64,000 bases of DNA from Microglena sp. YARC (taxonomy: Eukaryota; Chlorophyta; Chlorophyceae; Chlamydomonadales; Chlamydomonadaceae), in contig CM039463.1 in assembly GCA_022414725.1 (NCBI GenBank), positions 86,257,711 through 86,321,710 of the forward strand, read 5' to 3'. The notes under the pieces were generated by a model that did no database searches, was not told the origin of the DNA, and was given only the letters and a program-made list of their open reading frames with translations. How positions within the stretch are numbered: the first letter of the stretch is position 1; every line of letters starts with the position of its first letter. This document shows, one piece after another, positions 1-11,600 of this stretch. A program made the translations under genes and the position numbers.

Positions 1-403
1 CAGCGACCCTCAACCCTAATCCTCAACCACAGGACCCCCCCACCACCACCCCCCACCGCAATTTAAATTTCCAAACACTTAGCCCCCTAAGCTGCGACCC
101 ATACCTCAATTCCACTCAAATCTTGATTTCAAACATTTCACTCCCCCCCCACCCCCCAACCCACAAATCTCGACCCCCCCACCACCAAAAAACAAGGACC
201 CTCAGCCCCAGAAAATTCACCTCAACAAATCTTGACCTCAAAACATCCCACCCCCCCCACCCCCTTGAATCTTGATTTCAACCATTTCACACCCCAATCC
301 CCAAACCACCACCAAATCTCGAACGCAAACGTCCCCCCCCCCCCACCCCCCCACACACGCGCACATGCACATACCCCAAAAACGTCTCGACCCCAGACCT
401 CAC
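1..403. other. C-rich intron sequence of the NDH-2 gene
   Basis: Intron following exon 6 of the minus-strand dehydrogenase gene. It is C-rich with poly-C/CCACC tracts and degenerate short repeats built around AATCTTGATTTCAAACATTT-like units. Open frames here are low-complexity (Pro/His/Thr) and I see no exon. Confidence 0.5.
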
Positions 404-3400
404 CTTGTAGTCATCCTTCAGCTTAGGGTACAGCTTGATCAGGTCGTACTCAATCATGTCTTGCATCTCTGCTGCCACTTCAACACCAGTGGGGCCGCCT
501 CCCACAATGACAAAAGAAAGCAGCTTCTTGCGCTCCTACATTTGGAGAACAGTCATAGTTTCAAACTGTATGTATGTATGTGTGTGTGTATATATGCATG
601 TATGAAAGTATGTATGTATGCATGTACATATGTATGTTACAGTCCAGGGGTGGGCCAAATAGGCCAAAGGGACTTGGCTAACCGTGACAGGAGGGGTTAA
701 AAAGAAAAGGCGTTGATAAACTGAACCCCAAACAATCGTTTTCCTGACGGGGACCCTGCGTTCGTTTGGGTACCACGCAATCAACATACAATTACAATAC
801 AATGACCAAACAACAAAGTCCCCCTTCAATTTGTCAGGCCGCGGGCACATTTGGAGCCCAGTAGGGCACCAGGGGGAAAAATGTAGTCATCATAGCGGAG
901 GTGCGCACGCATAGTTCTTCTTTTCAGCTACATGCAGCAGCTTCTAGGCAGCTCCCTGCGCCAGCCACTAGGCTAAGTCCCAAGATTTCGACAGTTCTGG
1001 ACAGCGGATCCTGCCAGCTTCCAGACACACTAGGTTGCGACAGCTGTGGCTGAATAGCCAACGAGGGGAGCTGCCTAGAAGCTGCTGCTTAGAGCTAAAA
1101 AGAAAAACACTGTGCGCACGTCATTCATAATCGTTATAATCATCATGGCCGTACTCATCATCGCCATGATGAAATATGTAAAAACAGTAATGATACCGCC
1201 TGGTAGGGCGTGGTATTGAGGGAGCCCCGTCTTTCTGCAGTACGGAACGGCCTGCTACTTTACCTGGACAAAGCTATCATGGCAGTTGGCAGTAACCGCG
1301 AACACTAAAGCACAAAATATATTAATTGTATTGAGAAAGCAGTTCCTTGAGCTCCTTTAGTTGGAGAGAACTGTCAGAGAGGAGGTGAGTATTACAATAT
1401 AAAGTGCATCATGCACCATGCCACATAATTGAGGTGCACTTAAGCCTCAGCCACATTACAACCTTCAACACTTTCTATATCTATCTGTCTATCTATCTAT
1501 ATAATTACATTTGTTTTAAAATATAATATTAGCATGCATCATGCCACATTCGCATTATTTTCTTTATGTTATTATTAATGTGCACTTCCAGCCTCAGACA
1601 CATCACAACACTACATATGTAAAACTTGTTTATCTATATCTATCTCTATATGTGTTTATAATATAAATATTATCATGCATCTTGCCGCATTCGCAATATT
1701 TTCTTCGTGTTATTATTAATGTGCACTTACAGCCTCAGACACATCACAACACTACATATATAAAGCTTATATATCTATATATACATGTGTTTATAATATA
1801 AATATTAGCATGCATCATGCCACATTCATATTCATATATTTGTATTATTATTAATGTGCACTTACAGCCTCAGGCACATCAGGGAGAGATGCCCTCTCAA
1901 AGCATTCAGTCAGTCGGCTGCGCAGCTTGTTGGCGTCCTCAATGGACTTGAAGAAAGTGCAGTAATCAGCCACACCCTTGATTCCAAAGGTGTTGTTCAC
2001 GCAGCCAACCTGTGTTGGACAAATGTGAAATGTGATGACAGAGAAGATAGATCGGCATCACACAGCCAAGCTGGGTGGGACACACGTGAAATGTGAAATG
2101 TAGGAAAACAGAAATTGCACTGCGAACCAGGCAAACAGGCGGAAAACAGGAAAACAGACAGATATACAGAAAACAGGCAAACAGACAAATTGCAGTAAAA
2201 CAGAAATTGCACTGCTAACCAAGCAAACAGGCAGAAAACTGGAAAACAGGCAGAAAGCAGGCAAATTGCAGGGAAACAGACATCAAACTGCAAACCAGGC
2301 AAACAGGTAGAAAACAGGAAACAAGCAGACAGACAGAAAACAGGCAAATAGGCAGAAAACAGGCTAATAGCAGGAAAACAGACATCGCACTGCGACCCAG
2401 GAATGTGCTCATAACTATGCTTGCAGCAGTGGCATCCGTTCATATAACACAGCACAGTCATCGGTCATAGTCTGCTGATGAGCTAAGGGCTGATATGGCC
2501 ATGACAGGCCATATCAGCCCTTAACTCATCAGCAGACTTTGGCTGTGAACTTAACAAGAGTCATGATTCAGGGGGCCCTCGTCCTTGCTGTCCTCTTGGG
2601 CCTCGGACCCCTCATTGTCCTTCCCCTCCTCGTATTCATCGCTGACATCGCTGACATCAATGTCATCATGTCATCAATGTCATTGATGAGTACAAGGACG
2701 GGAGGACAGCGAAGGATCCCAGGCAAGAGAATTGAGGTTTGGTGTTTAGGGTAAGGGATGTAGGCCTTAAGAGTAAGGGATGTAGATTGTGAATTTGGGG
2801 AGGGTGTCAACAACATGCTAAGTAAGAAAAAAAATGAAATGAAATTATATATCGAGCCATATAAATAAAATAAATGAAATGATGTATCCAGATATACATT
2901 AAAAATTATATATAACATTATCAAATGCACTCACTCCCATGATCAAATAAAAATAAATAAAATAAATAGATAAAATCATACATAATAGAATCAAATGTAC
3001 TCACTCCCATGATGAGAACATCGTAAGGCACTTTGAAGCATGCCTCAACAAAGCCGGTGTCCTTGGGGAAGCAGCACACGAGCTCCTTCTTGGTGGGATC
3101 GATGTCGCTGCAGATGGCCTCGTAGTAGTCAGCCTGCAAGCATGTGAACATGTGTAGGAATGTGTGCACACATGTGTAGTACAACTGCAGATGGCCTCGT
3201 AGTAGTCAGCCTGCAAGCAAGTGAACATGTGGAGGACTGCATGGAAACATGTGTACAACTGTGTTCCGTACATGCACGGAAGTAGAAATACGAAAACCAA
3301 GCATGCGACCAACCAACCAAGCACTCAACCAACCAAGCATGTAACCAAACAACCAAACAACCAAGCACACAAAACAACAAGGGCGCCCTTGTGTTGGATT

Positions 3401-5130
3401 GGACCAACTGGACCAAGGGATCCACTGGTGGCTAGGGATGGTAATGGGTAGGCCCGCTATAACCATGGAGGGGCGGTAACTAGGGTTGTTTGGTGTGCGG
3501 TGCGCGGTGTGTGTAACCTTGTTTCTGCCCTCGTGTTAGGTATGGGGATCCGCTGGGGATGGGGAGCTAGGGTTGTTTGGTGTGTGATTTGCGTAACCTT
3601 GTTGCTGTCCTCGTGGCTATTCTTGCGGAACGTGTGTCTCGTTTAACGCGCTTTGGTACACAGTTGCGCGTTACCTCATAAACTGGGGCTATGCACCCTC
3701 CGCCTGTGACCAGGCAGTCTCCTTCGGGATGACTTGACTGTCGAATCCCAACGTCAAGTGGTTCGGGACGCAGTTTGACTTAAATCTACCTGGAAGACGA
3801 GGTGACGTGACTGAAGATACATCTTGTCTGAAATTTGCTTCGAGTCGGAGAATGGTTGACTGTATTTACGAGTTTATCGAGCTGCCTGCCGTTTGCAAAC
3901 GTCAGTTGGTGCGGTCTAAATGCACTTTGTAGGGCGAACCCTTAGGTTCCCTAGCGCACCCGTTTGGCGCACCCGTTTGGCGCATCCGGCAGTACGGCTG
4001 TTGTACCGAAGTCGCTACCCATGGAGGGGCGGTAACCAAGCATGCAACCAACCAACCATCCAAGTGACCTCGCAACACACCTTGTTTCCGAGGAAGTTCC
4101 TGACGGGCTCGACGATGGATCGCTCCTCCATGGTTCCGGTAGCTACGGCAGGCAGTAGCGGAGTGTACAGGAAGTAGTTCCTTGGCGAGATGAGGATGAC
4201 CTCATACTTCTCACTGCATACGGTGGTGTGGGAGGTTGGAGCAGATGAGCGCATTCGAAACAAGGGTTGGTTGAGCTGATCGCTACCGGCTCATTCTGCA
4301 TGGGGTCTAAATTGCAGCTCGCACTAACACGTGACCGCATCAGTGTTTTTTCGTTGCTCTTGTTGTTTGCTACAGTCCAGGGGTGGCCAAATAGGCTATA
4401 CTATTTACATGATAACACAATATCCCATTGGTAGGGGACGCGTGTACACAGGCTACTGCAACTCGTGCGTGACGCCACTCTTGGCATGCGGGTGTATGGA
4501 GGTCCACCGCTGATGCGTACATGGCGGACGGCTGGAGCTTAGAGCTTCGCGGCTTACCTGACGTTTTTTGGCAGTGCCTTGATCAGACTCATCGCGGCCC
4601 AACCGGAACCCAGGACAACAACACGGGGCTTGCCGGTTCCAGTGCGCTTCATGTCGCTAGGGTCGAGCTCGGTGTACAAAGCCTCCTGCAGTAGGCAGCA
4701 GGGTACGAGGAGATTCAGGGACTGGTTGGGATTGGTAGGATGGAGTTCGGTGTGGGATGGTAAGGGTTGTCCGTTTGAGAGAAGGCAGGGATGGTGTGTG
4801 GGTGTGTGGGTGGGGGGGGGGCTCGGGTCTGTTAGCATGGGGTTCCATGGGTAGAGTTAATTGGGCTGCTGCGGGAAAATCAGTGGGGCACGCATGAGCA
4901 ATGACAATTTCACCATCGTCATTCAGCAGCACCAGGGATCCTCGGAAAATCCAACAACCGAATAATCGAATAATACTCGACTTGTATGCTAGGGATGGAA
5001 GGGTTTAGGAAGCTCTCACATCTTTGACAGCGACAGCAGCCCTAGGGCGCAAAGCAACGCGAGCATTCCTGGGCCTGCAGGCCACAGCGCTGCGAGCCTT
5101 GAGCTGGGAACTGAATCGTGTAGTCTGCAT
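404..5130 (-). CDS. Type II NAD(P)H dehydrogenase (NDH-2), 3' part outside window
   Basis: Single-subunit flavoprotein that oxidises NAD(P)H and reduces a quinone without pumping protons. Exons on the minus strand: 5130-5020, 4685-4558, 4213-4081, 3133-3005, 2009-1866, 535-404; all junctions are GT-AG and in phase. The ATG at 5130 opens a 37-residue Arg/Ala/Ser-rich, acid-poor leader ([20 protein letters not shown]...) that looks like a plastid or mitochondrial transit peptide. Exon 2 has the FAD-binding [10 protein letters not shown] motif and exon 3 the family block [19 protein letters not shown]. Exon 5 carries [13 protein letters not shown], and exon 6 the second dinucleotide motif [16 protein letters not shown]. 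The blocks resemble the plant NDA/NDB clade more than NDC1. About 229 residues are visible; the C-terminal half, including any EF-hand or membrane anchor, lies beyond base 1. The target organelle is inferred. Confidence 0.88.
637..770 (+). repeat. Dispersed repeat family A, copy 1
   Basis: About 135-bp repeat beginning ACAGTCCAGGGGTGGGCCAA and ending near GGGGACCCTGCGTTCGT. It lies in NDH-2 intron 5. At least 12 further copies occur in the window in both orientations. It has no inverted ends, which suggests a SINE-like or other short element rather than a MITE. Confidence 0.8.
910..1112. mobile_element. hAT-like MITE, family D, copy 1
   Basis: A 203-bp element with inverted ends (CATAGTT...TTTTCAGCTAC, then GCAGCAGCTTCTAGGCAGCT and its complement at the far side). 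It is flanked by a perfect 8-bp direct repeat TGCGCACG at 902-909 and 1113-1120. The 8-bp target duplication and the CA... ends suit a non-autonomous hAT element; it carries no transposase. Confidence 0.85.
1431..1885. repeat. Donor-edge array, NDH-2 exon 5
   Basis: Three copies (about 1431, 1578 and 1720) of the 3' edge of exon 5 plus its donor, spaced about 135-145 bp, precede the genuine junction at 1866. On the plus strand each reads like GTGCACTTACAGCCTCAG, the complement of CTGAGGCT|GTAAGTGCAC. The first copy has lost the donor consensus. Confidence 0.8.
2001..2400. repeat. Acceptor-edge copy of NDH-2 exon 5 and adjoining minisatellite
   Basis: The exon 5 acceptor region (2001-2040) recurs at about 2060-2100 (CAGCCAAGCTGGGTGGGACA). 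The following 300 bases are a degenerate array of units such as GGCAAACAGGCAGAAAACAG, in intron 4. Confidence 0.65.
2469..2538. repeat. Near-perfect 32-bp hairpin in NDH-2 intron 4
   Basis: Arms at 2469-2500 and 2507-2538 pair over 32 bp with one mismatch (G-U compatible in RNA) and a 6-base loop, ATGACA. The arm begins AGTCTGCTGATGAG. It could be a foldback element, a small-RNA precursor or a replication palindrome. There are no coding neighbours within the intron. Confidence 0.85.
3109..3216. repeat. Tandem duplication of NDH-2 exon 4 acceptor edge
   Basis: The sequence from CTGCAGATGGCCTCGTAGTA through AGTCAGCCTGCAAG occurs at 3109-3141 (real exon start plus acceptor) and again at 3184-3216, 75 bp apart. 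The second copy is a decoy acceptor with the first exon bases. Confidence 0.85.
3463..4036. repeat. 538-bp insertion flanked by 18-bp direct repeats
   Basis: The sequence CCATGGAGGGGCGGTAAC occurs at 3463-3480 and 4019-4036 around 538 bp of different composition, in NDH-2 intron 3. The insert has an internal duplication (CTAGGGTTGTTTGGTGTG near 3481 and 3566). Long direct repeats suggest a retroposon target duplication or a segmental duplication; no coding content is recognised. Confidence 0.55.
4371..4403 (+). repeat. Dispersed repeat family A, fragment
   Basis: Only the left end (ACAGTCCAGGGGTGGCCAAA) is present, in NDH-2 intron 2. Confidence 0.6.
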
Positions 5131-5531
5131 TTTTTCGGTCAATAGGTCGGGGGCAAGAGTACCGAGCAAGCTCAGATCAAGATCAGCAAAAGGGTTCTAG
5201 GAGGTGGATATAGATAGAGAGACAACACCCGTTGGGTTTGAAAACGATTGCGGTAGCTGCCGGAATTGCATGAACGATGCGAGGGGTGTGACTTCTTTAC
5301 ATGGGAAAAGCACACTTGAAATTCGGTAAGCCCTAACCTGAAGCCGGACCTGAGCGGGACCTGGGTACTTTTTTAGTGGATGGCATGAAGTCCCCCTTAA
5401 TTCCGGCTGACAAAACGCTGCTGGGCGCGCCCATCCACGTGGATGTGCGGTGTGGGCATCTTGGCGCCGCACCGCGGATATTGGAATGACACGTGTTGAC
5501 AGGCGGCAAAGTGAAGGGGAAACGGACGTTG

Positions 5532-5583
5532 ATGTCGGAACGATGTCGGAACGATGTCGGAACGATGTCGGAACAATGTCGGC
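5532..5583. repeat. 11-bp tandem repeat (GATGTCGGAAC)
   Basis: About 4.5 near-perfect head-to-tail copies lie 400 bp upstream of the NDH-2 start codon; the last copy has one change (CAATGTCGG). Confidence 0.9.
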
Positions 5584-6809
5584 TCTGCCACTTGACTGGT
5601 TTAACGGATTGGATCAACCGCTCGTTTGCATGAGAACGAGACCGCTAATGTTCATCTCCGAGATAAAAATATTGTGTATTGGTTGTTTTTATCACGCACT
5701 GGTGGCGCTTTATGACTTGACTCACGTTTGTATCCCCCCCCCCCACACACACACACCGACTCGGATGGGCATAGTCGCGTATTTTTGCAACGGTGATAAT
5801 AGGCTTGGCCAGAACCACATGGCCTTGCTCGCAGCTCTAGAGCGTTCGTCTCCAATGCACAGCGGTGCTGCGTCTCGTACCATGCTGCGGGATGATTCTG
5901 CCGGCACATGATGCACGTGGCGGGCGGCTGGGGCTGTCGGGCATGGTTATTGCATGGGGGGCGAATTGTTGTCCACGTCGCCATTCAGGCGAATATAACT
6001 GCTACTGTATACATATTCTGCAACTGTTTAAATGCTCGCCCCATGGCTGATAACAATCCTCACATCACGCTTCCGAGAGGAGGCGGCGACTTTCCGTGCC
6101 GTGCAGTTACCCTTGTGATGTCGGGATTGCACTGCCAGTTCGTCTCGAGGCGACGTGAGGACTGTTATCCGTCACAGGCCCCCACACGCGTGTGCACACG
6201 GGCATACTAGCATTTGCCCACGCAAGAAGGCGTGTACTTTATTTTACCGAAACCGTCGCAGCGTGTGAGCGTGCATGCAGTTTCCGTCCGCAAGGATGCA
6301 TGAGCTCCTCAAACTTTCAGAAACAGAAGAGCTGTCGGAGCTGTGAGCATCTTCTAACTAATCTTGATCTACTTGATCTGATCTGCTGAATTACTGGATA
6401 CTAACCAACTGAATCTGCCTGATCTGATCTCCTGTGCGGTTGAATTGATTGGATGTTTCTGGCAGGGCAAGCTCGTCTCAAACGGCTTGTTGGGGGTTGT
6501 ATCTCTACCTGCGTATGCTAGCCTTGATGCCGGTGTGTGATCTCAGAACACCTTAAAAGGCTGCTGAGCACATCGTGCTTTACTGCTTTAAATACCCGGG
6601 TTCGAAGGGTGGTGAACTGAGGCTTGATTTATTTAGCAACGATCCAGGCTGCTTGCCGTGACAACACACACATCCTTGACATGGGCGGCCTTACACTGTA
6701 TTTATTTTTATTTGTATGTATTGTATTAACACTGTATTTATATGTACATCAGTGTATATGTATTGTATTTACACTGTATTTATTTATTTACCTGTGTTTT
6801 ATATGTATT

Positions 6810-7010
6810 GTACGATGCCTACGATTTCCTCTGGGAAAACTCACATCCACGTGCCTCTCGCAGCTCATTGCATCAGCGCATTGTGCTTGACAATGAAATC
6901 TGCTGTTTCGTACCAGTACCTACAGGTTGCGCAGTTGCATTAGCCTCACATTATGCGGTTACGCCACCCTCTGGGCCTACCTTTAGGGGACCCGCCAGGG
7001 CACCCTACTA
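6810..7010 (+). repeat. Dispersed repeat family G, copy 1
   Basis: Shares blocks CTCGCAGCTCATTGCATCAG, AAATCTGCTGTTTC and GACCCGCCAGGGCACCCTAC with 37880-38270. The other copy carries extra sequence between the blocks. Function unknown. Confidence 0.7.
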
Positions 7011-7075
7011 ATGTTTTATATATCGGTAGGAGGGACTGAGGGAGTGCGTGGGGCACTGGACTGCTTGTGTAGTAC

Positions 7076-7190
7076 GGTAGGGCGATTGTTTGGGATTCAG
7101 TTCATAGACGCCTTTTCTTTTTTGGCCAGCCTGTCACGGCTGGGCAAGTCCCTTGACCCTTTTGGCCTACCTCTGGACTGACTAACACTA
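7076..7190 (-). repeat. Dispersed repeat family A, inverted
   Basis: Complement of family A: begins GATTGTTTGGGATTCAGTTC and ends CTACCTCTGGACTG. Confidence 0.75.
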
Positions 7191-7307
7191 CGTTAGGACG
7201 GTGCACTGGCGTTTGCAAGTAAGGTCCAGTACTTGCTGGGGGGTCAGGAGCCTTGAAAATACAACATCTTCTACGAACCCCTGTTGCCTATATTTACACC
7301 ATGACAC

Positions 7308-7447
7308 TGTAGCATGAACTCAGCCCCCCCGTCGGTAAACCGATTGTTTGGGGTTCAGTTCATCTGTGCTTATTCGTTTTAAGCCCCTCCTATAACTGCT
7401 GGTCAAGTCCCTTTAGCCTATTTGGCCTACCCCTGGACTGTAACAAC
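7308..7447 (-). repeat. Dispersed repeat family A, inverted
   Basis: Nearly full-length inverted copy, from GCATGAACTCAGCCCCCCCG to GGCCTACCCCTGGACTGTAA. It is 120 bp from another inverted copy. Confidence 0.8.
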
Positions 7448-7523
7448 ATACAAATAGAGACCTAGACAAGTCTGCAAACTGTATATATAATCCGCTTAGT
7501 GTGCTCCCTGGTGGGTTATCGCA

Positions 7524-7524
<1 letters not shown>

Positions 7525-7572
<48 letters not shown>
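7525..7572 (+). repeat. 48-base G homopolymer
   Basis: Uninterrupted run of 48 G just downstream of the TPR-gene stop codon. A run of the same length occurs at 63664-63711. The true length may differ, because such tracts are hard to sequence. Confidence 0.9.
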
Positions 7573-7575
<3 letters not shown>

Positions 7576-7669
7576 TGGAATTGGCAGACGGTGAGCAGCC
7601 CAGAGTTGGCTGAAAAACCACGTAACAATCCAATCCAATTAACGAACTCATGTTGGTTGTAGATATAGG

Positions 7670-8599
7670 CTAAGTGCGGAGCATCACTGGCAGCGGCCCA
7701 AAAGCATCGGCATCGATGGAACAAGAAACTCCAGGCTTTCCATCCTCGTCCAAGGGAATCCACCTGAGCAGATTCAAGCAGGGTTTTTGCTGGGATGAGC
7801 ATTATTCATGTATTTTTTGTGGTTGGCCCCAGTGCAAGCAAACGAGCTGCCCCCCTCATCCTCACGCCTCGCAATATGGCAAACTACCGTTATTTTTTTC
7901 TTTATTTTAGAGTGGGGGCAGGAGGAGGACAAAGCATATCTCTTCCCCCACGCCTAAAAAAACCGAGGAGGGCTGCCCCCCCCCCCCCCCCCCCCCTCCC
8001 CCCCTAAATAGAACTAGGAGGAACGACTTGAAATTATATATGGATTATAGGTACCTTCACTGCGGCGCTCACTATGGCATCCTCAGAATTCCCAAACAGG
8101 GATTGTGTGATAGTCAAAATTCAGTTCTGCCCCCCCTTTGGGGTTGCCGATGTACCGTAGTCACCCTCAGCCTTCTCAGGGGGCGGCCAGAAACTTAAGT
8201 TCTCGTTATTTCAAACAAAACGGTAGTGGGACAGTTTTCTCAGCATGTTTCAGCTACACTTCCCCTTGGGGCTACTCCCACCCAACTCGACCCCAATGTT
8301 GAATGAGCCTTGACCGGAGGCCAGTTCAGGTTTCGACCCAATCCCCTCCCCCCCCCCCACCCCCACCCCACCCACACACACACACACACACACTCTGTCA
8401 CACCCACCCACACATTCACCCACATTACCCACCCATGCATACCACCCGTTCACCCACCCATTCATACCACCCATTCACCCACCCATACCCCGGTCTGAAG
8501 TGGTGCCAATGAACTGCCCTTTTCAACACCAATTCAATGGTGCTCAGAATGTCATTTGGAGGTCTGAGTAAAAAAGATTGAAAAAACATGAGAAGGCTG

Positions 8600-8634
<35 letters not shown>

Positions 8635-11600
8635 ACGAGGTGCTCAGAATGACCAGACAAGTCCTATGCACCGTCGCAAGCGACGCGGAAATTGGCTGAG
8701 TATGTTGGCAACAGTACGAAAGATGGCAACGATGGAGCTGACCGAAGCGACTTAGTTCCCGTTGGCTGACGTGTCGGGCTTTAATTTTTGTTTTTTTCGG
8801 TCGGACAAACGGACAAATGGGTAAACATCCCGTCCCCTTGAAGAAGGGGCTACGCCAAAAATGAGCTCAAAACATAGCCATGAACCATGCCATTATAGCC
8901 CCATTCTGCGAAAAAATTGAGCGGCCTTACTGATTATTTGGAGTCCTTGGCTCCTCCTGGTGGAGGAGTATAACTTCAGTTAAAAAATAGTTATAACTAG
9001 AGTTTATGGAAATTGCATCGAGTCAGTTACTTGATTTTTTGTTGGATAGAGTTATGCACGAGTGAAATATCATCGCTCTACTTAAATGCATGTAACAACT
9101 TCAATTATAGCAATTCAGTGGATGATTAGGATTTGGTTATTCGAAACACTTCGTAGTTCTTAGTTTGTGCCTCGAATTTGAGCATTTGGCCAGTGAATCG
9201 GCGAGAGTTCTGACATTGTGGCTTCCGAATCGATAATACTGAGAATTCTGAAAACTGTCGGCAATTTTGACTGAAAAGTAGAGGTATGAATTACGAGCTA
9301 CAATACCCAAATTCAAATCATCCCCTGAATGGATACAACCCTTAAAAGAGAATTCAATTACTTTATTATAATTGCTTCAGATAACTAGTACAAGCGTTTA
9401 GGGTGCTAGCACTAGCAGTGCACTACCTACCAGCATGTCTTATAATTATAATTAATTATACTTGCAGAATCAAATGATCACAGTAGCACAAACTCAGGGC
9501 CCCCATCAGTAAAATAATTGTTTGGGGTAGATTTAATTGGTGCTTTTTCTTTTTACCCGTTGCTGTCACGGTTGGGCAAGTCCCTTCAATTTATTTCCCA
9601 GTTTAGAAATTGGGTTACATGGTAGCTTCATGGGTTTAGGCCTCCTCCAGGGACATAGTCCTGGTAGCTTTAGTAGGGCTGCCCAGGGTGTTAGGGGGGC
9701 GCTACCCCCTGAAAATTGGGGGGGGCTCGGGTCTCAGGCAGCGTACATTTCGGCCAAAACTGGGTCTCAGGTAGCGATCGGGATAGGTAGTGGGGGAAAA
9801 AATATCTACAAAGATTTCAGCATCGTTACCCCATATGCATTCCTGCCATACGTCGCATGAAGGAGTCCCTATCGCCTGGAGGGTGACACTTACTACGTCT
9901 GCCATGGTGACCTTCCCCAGCTGCGGCGTACGAGAGGGTCCCCTTACCCCCCCCCCCCCCCCCCCCCCCCCTCCCCCCCTCAAGGCGTTATCTTTTTTTA
10001 CCCCGTTTTACTGAAGTGAAAGAGTACTACCCCCGGCGCCAGTCGTGCACTACTTTTTAGATCAGCGTCAGCTACACTTTAAGCTTTTGGTCCCCGGCCT
10101 TTCTTTTTACCTTTCGGTCAACAAAATAATCAATATTGAATATGACCCCACACCCCCTGTACACTAATCTCTCTCGGCCACGTGCGTGCCGGCGGTTCTT
10201 CTTTTTTTCAAGGAGGGTTTTTGCCTGAAAGGGTGGATCTCCTTATGCTAGGTACTTCAGTGATTTTATTTTTCAAATCTGAAAGTGGGTTTTTCGAGAT
10301 TTATGGTTCTAGGCCTCCTCCAGGGACAGCGATTTGGTGGGTTTTTGCAGCTTTTTGTAGCTTTTGGGGGCCATTTGGGGCAAAATACAAAACTTTTTTT
10401 CTTTCTTTTTTATAGCGGATAAAAATATCCCTAAGGTCCCTTACCTGTAGGGAACAGCAACTAATATTAGTGTTTGAAAAACTTATATTAACTAATATGA
10501 TCATATTGTCACAATATTCTGCAATAATATTAGTTTTCCAAATAAATTCGAAATTCTGGTGAGACGGCTCGTCTGACTAATATTATATAAGATGATATAA
10601 TATAATATTATGTATTCCCTAATATTATATAACATAGCCGACCCCTACTTACCAGCACTTGCGCTGGAGTGTCGAGTCAAGCTGTTTCGAGTCTAGCTGC
10701 ACGAAGACACCATCTTCTTGACCCCACTTCCATGATGACTTGGTCCAGGTCTGCATATTTGACATTACATTACATCAGTGTTGTAGACAGGTCTTAGATG
10801 ACGCAAGACAAGCCCGCTCCACAACATCCGGGGGAGGGGAGGGGAGACAGGGGAAGGGGGGATCTCCGACCATCCTCAAAATCTAAGTGATAATTGGCTC
10901 TAGCTGCATCAATACTCCGTCTTCTAGACCCCACTTCCATGATGACTTGGCCCAGGTCTGAATATTTTTAGGGACCGGCAAATCGTAAGATGTTGAGCAA
11001 AGGCGAGTATGATATACCATGATATGGCATATGATGACATGATAGCGTACGATATCACATTGCCGCTCCCTACATATTTTACATTACATTACATCAGTGC
11101 TGTAGACAGGCTTTACATGATCCAAGATAAGCCCGCTCCACACTATCCCGGGTAGGGTAGGGGGTAGAGTAGGGTAGGGGGGGGGGGGTAGGGGTAGGGT
11201 AGGGGGTAGGGGAGGGTAGGGGGGGGTAGGGGTAGGGGTAGGGTAGGGGGGGGGGGGGGGGTAGGGGGTAGGGGAGGGGGTAGGGTAGGGTAGGGGGGGG
11301 GGAGGGGGGGGGGGGGGGGGGGGTCTTCCAACCATCCTCAAAATCACAGGGTACAAGCGATCATGTACCTCAATACAAGTGATGATGTACCTAATGCAGG
11401 CGGCGAGCAGCCAAATTGCTGGCTGAAGCTATGTAAGCAAGTTCAAGTACAAGCAATAAAGCAAGGCAGTAAAGAAGCAAGGAAGCAAGTTGTATGTGCA
11501 GGGACAGGCAACTAATATAAGTGTTTGAAAAACTGGTATTAACTAATGTTATATAAGTGTCACAATGATATTAGTTTTTCAAATACATTCAAAATTCTGG

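Larger units (their letters stand above)
5131..7669. other. Intergenic region upstream of NDH-2, downstream of TPR gene
   Basis: No host gene recognised. It should contain the NDH-2 promoter. It holds an 11-bp tandem repeat (5532-5583), a C/CA tract near 5737, a family G repeat (6810-7010), two inverted family A copies and a 48-base G run. Short open frames have no recognisable domains. Confidence 0.6.

Noticed and set aside
2568..2720. Acidic minus-strand frame ([17 protein letters not shown]) in NDH-2 intron 4
   Set aside because: Exon 4 and exon 5 join in phase with a family-consistent sequence ([13 protein letters not shown]) without it, and the segment ends in a stop; treated as intronic.
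5540..5583. 11-bp repeat as an operator array for NDH-2
   Set aside because: Position is suggestive but a simple minisatellite is the more economical reading; kept only as a repeat.
9800..9940. Possible minus exon (ADVVSVTLQAIGTPSCDVWQ)
   Set aside because: Open and flanked by AG/GT, but the TPR gene is complete and in phase with the exon at 10750-10653, and this segment would break the phase.
11150..11325. Telomere-like TAGGG repeats
   Set aside because: Irregular, with long G runs, and internal to a gene; no sign of a chromosome end or chromosome fusion.
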